From assembly GCA_035477615.1 (NCBI GenBank), contig DATIKJ010000015.1:1-7542 (forward strand): DNA of 7,542 nucleotides, written 5' to 3'. The translations under genes and the position numbers were made by a program. The notes under the pieces were generated by a model. It saw only the letters and a program-made list of their open reading frames with translations, made no database searches and was not told the origin of the DNA. Of this stretch, positions 6,468 through 7,542 are shown piece after piece. Every line of letters begins with the position of its first letter. Positions within the stretch are counted from its first letter, which is position 1. The DNA is from UBA2277 sp035477615 (GTDB taxonomy: Bacteria; Patescibacteriota; Microgenomatia; UBA1400; MFAQ01).

Positions 6468-6491
6468 ATTTGAAATGTGCGAAGCAGAAAA

Positions 6492-6500
6492 ATTATACCA
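6492..6500 (-). promoter_or_regulatory. Extended -10 promoter of the 137-aa gene
   Basis: TGGTATAAT on the minus strand is a full extended -10 (TGn plus perfect TATAAT at 6492-6497). A weak TTGTTT lies 18 nt further upstream (6516-6521). The predicted transcription start near 6485 leaves a leader of about 33 nt that carries the SD. Confidence 0.7.
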
Positions 6501-6519
6501 CAAATACTATAGGAAAAAC

Positions 6520-6542
6520 AAAATACCCACAATAGTAGGTAT
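6520..6542 (-). terminator. Weak hairpin after tRNA-Leu(GAG)
   Basis: On the minus strand, ATACC (6538-6542) and GGTAT (6523-6527) form a 5-bp stem with a 10-nt loop, followed by T-rich sequence. It lies just after the tRNA 3' end and overlaps the likely -35 area of the 137-aa gene. The stem is short, so this is tentative. Confidence 0.3.
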
Positions 6543-6550
6543 GTATGCAG

Positions 6551-6634
6551 TGCCGAGAAGAGGACTTGAACCTCCATGCCTTTAAAGGGCGCTACCACCT
6601 CAAGGTAGTGCGTCTACCATTTCGCCATCTCGGC
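6551..6634 (-). tRNA. tRNA-Leu (anticodon GAG)
   Basis: This 84-nt class II tRNA folds by hand with acceptor GCCGAGA/TCTCGGC, D stem GCG/CGC, and anticodon stem CTACC/GGTAG around TTGAGGT (anticodon GAG, reads CUC and CUU). A long variable arm forms a GCC/GGC stem, the T-arm has loop TTCAAGT, and the discriminator is A. CCA is not encoded. A plus-strand frame crossing it is only its complement. Confidence 0.95.
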
Positions 6635-6643
6635 AACCTGTAT

Positions 6644-6649
6644 ATTTTA
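6644..6649 (-). promoter_or_regulatory. Possible -10 for tRNA-Leu(GAG)
   Basis: TAAAAT on the minus strand (5 of 6) lies 9 nt before the tRNA's first base, in the 34-nt spacer between the two Leu tRNAs. The tRNA could equally be co-transcribed with tRNA-Leu(CAG). Confidence 0.35.
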
Positions 6650-6668
6650 CCTTATAAAAAGATCCTTG

Positions 6669-6749
6669 TGGGCAGAGCGGGACTTGAACCCGCATGGATT
6701 ACTCCACAGCGTCCTGAACACTGCGCGTCTACCATTTCGCCACCTGCCC
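6669..6749 (-). tRNA. tRNA-Leu (anticodon CAG)
   Basis: This 81-nt class II tRNA has acceptor GGGCAGG/TCTGCCC (one G-T pair), D stem GCG/CGC, and anticodon stem CAGTG/CGCTG around TTCAGGA (anticodon CAG, reads CUG). The variable arm pairs TGGA with TCCA, the T stem GCGGG/CCCGC is perfect around TTCAAGT, and the discriminator is A. CCA is not encoded. It lies in tandem with tRNA-Leu(GAG), 34 nt apart. Confidence 0.95.
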
Positions 6750-6764
6750 TCAGAGTGATAATCA

Positions 6765-6770
6765 ATTATA
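6765..6770 (-). promoter_or_regulatory. -10 element for the tRNA-Leu pair
   Basis: A perfect TATAAT on the minus strand lies 15 nt before tRNA-Leu(CAG), predicting a leader of about 9 nt. It faces away from the plus-strand -10 at 6784, so the 69-nt gap holds a divergent promoter pair. Confidence 0.55.
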
Positions 6771-6780
6771 CAGGCTCATA

Positions 6781-6789
6781 TGATAAAAT
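6781..6789 (+). promoter_or_regulatory. Extended -10 promoter of the basic 84-aa gene
   Basis: TGATAAAAT has the TGn extension followed by TAAAAT (5 of 6). The predicted transcription start near 6796 leaves about 23 nt of leader, containing the SD GGGAG at 6808-6812. Confidence 0.5.
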
Positions 6790-6818
6790 ATCTCAAATCT
6801 TTCACCAGGGAGTGATCT

Positions 6819-7073
6819 TTGAAAAGTTTAGACCTCGATAAAAAATGGACCAATGCAAAAAAGTATGATGACTTATGTAAAATGTTACAAATTCTTGAAG
6901 AAAGGCAATACATCATTCGTTTAGCTATTAGGCAACTTAAAACCTTTACACAAAATATACAAAATAAAAGACTAATCAGAAAATTAAGAAGGGAACTATA
7001 CAAGAATCGACGAGGTCCAAACGGACTTAGACACTTAAACAAAGAAATTGTCTACTGTCTCAGAAGAAAATAA
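6819..7073 (+). CDS. Small, highly basic hypothetical protein (84 aa, TTG start)
   Basis: I do not recognise this protein. It has 84 residues with 12 Lys and 12 Arg against 8 acidic residues, and no membrane segment. Residues about 11-60 look like long amphipathic helices (for example YDDLCKMLQILEERQYIIRL, then LIRKLRREL), which may form a helical hairpin. The end is Arg-rich (KNRRGPNGLRHLN...CLRRK). Charge and shape suggest nucleic-acid or ribosome binding, which is inference only. The TTG at 6819 is the first usable codon after an in-frame stop at 6813. It is preceded at 6-nt spacing by GGGAG within a stretch resembling the anti-SD complement. The next in-frame ATG would remove 21 residues and has no such site. 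The gene has its own promoter and a strong terminator just downstream. Confidence 0.72.
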   Translation: MKSLDLDKKWTNAKKYDDLCKMLQILEERQYIIRLAIRQLKTFTQNIQNKRLIRKLRRELYKNRRGPNGLRHLNKEIVYCLRRK

Positions 7074-7081
7074 TTATTTAC

Positions 7082-7109
7082 AAGCCACACCACATTGGGG
7101 TGGCTTTTT
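7082..7109 (+). terminator. Rho-independent terminator after the basic 84-aa gene
   Basis: AAGCCAC (7082-7088) pairs with GTGGCTT (7100-7106), with room for two more C-G pairs inside. T's at 7105-7109 follow. It begins 9 nt after the stop codon. The last T of the run is also the T of the TG motif of the tRNA-Phe promoter. Confidence 0.85.
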
Positions 7110-7117
7110 GATATAAT
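7109..7117 (+). promoter_or_regulatory. Extended -10 promoter for the tRNA-Phe/tRNA-Gly pair
   Basis: TGATATAAT is a full extended -10 with a perfect TATAAT at 7112-7117. Ten bases separate it from the first base of tRNA-Phe, predicting a 5' leader of about 4 nt. The two tRNAs, 4 nt apart, are probably one transcript. Confidence 0.65.
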
Positions 7118-7127
7118 CAAGGCTGAT

Positions 7128-7200
7128 GCCAAGCTAGCCAAGGTGGTCACGGCGCGTGTCTGAAAAACACGAGATTGAGGTCCGACTCCTCAGCTTGGCA
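7128..7200 (+). tRNA. tRNA-Phe (anticodon GAA)
   Basis: The 73-nt cloverleaf has a perfect acceptor GCCAAGC/GCTTGGC, then TA. The D stem GCC/GGC has a possible fourth A-C pair, and anticodon stem CGTGT/ACACG closes loop CTGAAAA (anticodon GAA). The variable loop AGAT has 4 nt, the T stem is TGAGG/CCTCA and the discriminator is A. The T-loop reads TCCGACT, so position 55 is C where nearly all tRNAs have U. CCA is not encoded. The other parts are well paired, so it is probably functional. Confidence 0.92.
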
Positions 7201-7204
7201 CATT

Positions 7205-7278
7205 GCGGGAATAGCTCAGTTGGCTAGAGCGTCTCCTTGCCAAGGAGAAGGTCGCGAGTTCGAGTCTCGTTTCCCGCT
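7205..7278 (+). tRNA. tRNA-Gly (anticodon GCC)
   Basis: The 74-nt cloverleaf has acceptor GCGGGAA/TTCCCGC, TA, D stem GCTC/GAGC, and anticodon stem TCTCC/GGAGA around TTGCCAA (anticodon GCC, reads GGC and GGU). The variable loop is AGGTC, the T stem GCGAG/CTCGT closes on loop TTCGAGT, and the discriminator is T as expected for bacterial Gly tRNA. CCA is not encoded. Confidence 0.96.
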
Positions 7279-7285
7279 CAAACAA

Positions 7286-7307
7286 AAGTCCTCTGTATGG
7301 AGGACTT
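7286..7307. terminator. Perfect 8-bp hairpin downstream of tRNA-Gly
   Basis: AAGTCCTC and GAGGACTT pair fully around a 6-nt loop, 8 nt after tRNA-Gly. On the plus strand no U-run follows. On the minus strand it is followed by TTTTGTTTG. It may stop tRNA read-through, or mark the 3' end for processing, but the polarity of the T-run fits minus-strand transcripts better. Confidence 0.4.
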
Positions 7308-7351
7308 AATGTATCGTCACTTTAAGATCTTTATATCCCCATAGTAGGTAG

Positions 7352-7357
7352 TATAAT
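7352..7357 (+). promoter_or_regulatory. -10 element of the gene at 7400
   Basis: A perfect TATAAT predicts transcription from about 7364 and a leader of about 36 nt. The leader carries AAGGAG at 7386-7391, 8 nt before the ATG. No clear -35 is seen. Confidence 0.6.
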
Positions 7358-7399
7358 AAGCCACAAATCCACATTCGTTAGGCTCAAGGAGAACTTTAA

Positions 7400-7542
7400 A
7401 TGGGAAATCGAAAACAAACAATCATAATGGTTTTGGTGTTAATTGTTGTCGTTGTTCTTTGTTTGGGTACTGTATTTGTTGGACTCCCAGCCATGGCCAA
7501 TACTATTGATAGCATTATTGCTCAAGGTCCTGGTGCAATTAC
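7400..7542 (+). CDS. N-terminus of a secreted or membrane-anchored protein (3' end outside window)
   Basis: Forty-seven codons are visible. The protein begins MGNRKQ, then has a strongly hydrophobic stretch (about 8-30, IIMVLVLIVVVVLCLGTVFV), then GLPAMAN, which could be a signal peptidase I site (AMA/N) or the end of a membrane anchor. It continues TIDSIIAQGPGAIT. The ATG is supported by AAGGAG 8 nt upstream and a TATAAT at 7352. I cannot identify the family from this fragment. Confidence 0.75.
   Translation, partial: MGNRKQTIIMVLVLIVVVVLCLGTVFVGLPAMANTIDSIIAQGPGAI

Noticed and set aside
6453..6503. Upstream TTG start adding 17 residues to the 137-aa protein
   Set aside because: The TTG lies upstream of the -10 and would not be in the transcript. 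A perfect SD supports ATG 6452.
6545..6841. Plus-strand open frame of 98 codons across the Leu tRNAs
   Set aside because: Its peptide is the complement of two tRNA genes (REEDLNL and GRAGLEPAW are typical antisense-tRNA translations). It has no SD and overlaps the promoters of the next gene.
6532..7350. Repeated 10-mer ATAGTAGGTA at 6532-6541 and 7341-7350 in intergenic DNA
   Set aside because: A shared 10-mer is expected by chance many times in 7.5 kb of AT-rich sequence, and the two copies have different orientations relative to the nearest gene.
1..7542. CRISPR array, insertion sequence, toxin-antitoxin pair or defence island
   Set aside because: No regularly spaced repeats, no transposase or integrase motifs, no terminal inverted repeats with target duplications, and no recognisable toxin or defence domains were seen on either strand.

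Overview
The window is compact, AT-rich bacterial DNA. Its intergenic gaps are short and often overlap genes, and the reading frames use the standard code. The gene set is minimal, UvrC is shortened, an orphan membrane-anchored substrate-binding protein sits next to secG, CCA is not encoded in any of five tRNAs, and several starts look leaderless. Together these suggest a Candidate Phyla Radiation (Patescibacteria) genome, perhaps Microgenomates. That placement is inferred from style and gene content, not from a database search.

Positions 1-5932 hold a co-directional plus-strand cluster: the 3' part of uvrA, a membrane-anchored transglutaminase-like protein, uvrC, a four-helix membrane protein of the phage holin 4 / PF04020 type, secG, and a single-anchor SBP_bac_5-type protein. 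The genes are packed tightly: a 9-nt gap, a 155-nt out-of-frame overlap, gaps of 14 and 28 nt, and a 4-nt ATGA overlap. UvrA and UvrC belong to nucleotide excision repair. The transglutaminase-like protein, PF04020 protein, SecG and SBP are envelope or secretion proteins. Four of these genes have a -10-like hexamer placed so that the predicted transcription start falls at, or within 2 nt of, the ATG.

Positions 5892-6749 are mainly minus strand: tRNA-Val(UAC), a terminator, a 137-aa protein of unknown function with a perfect Shine-Dalgarno, then tandem tRNA-Leu(GAG) and tRNA-Leu(CAG). The SBP frame runs tail-to-tail into tRNA-Val, so its last 13 residues are encoded by the tRNA complement.

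Positions 6784-7542 return to the plus strand: an 84-aa very basic protein starting at TTG, a strong terminator, tRNA-Phe(GAA), tRNA-Gly(GCC), a hairpin, and the first 47 codons of a secreted or membrane-anchored protein that runs off the window.

I see no mobile element, CRISPR array or defence cassette. The unusual content is architectural: overlapping coding, leaderless promoters, a gene end borrowed from a tRNA, and a tRNA-Phe that departs from consensus in its T-loop.
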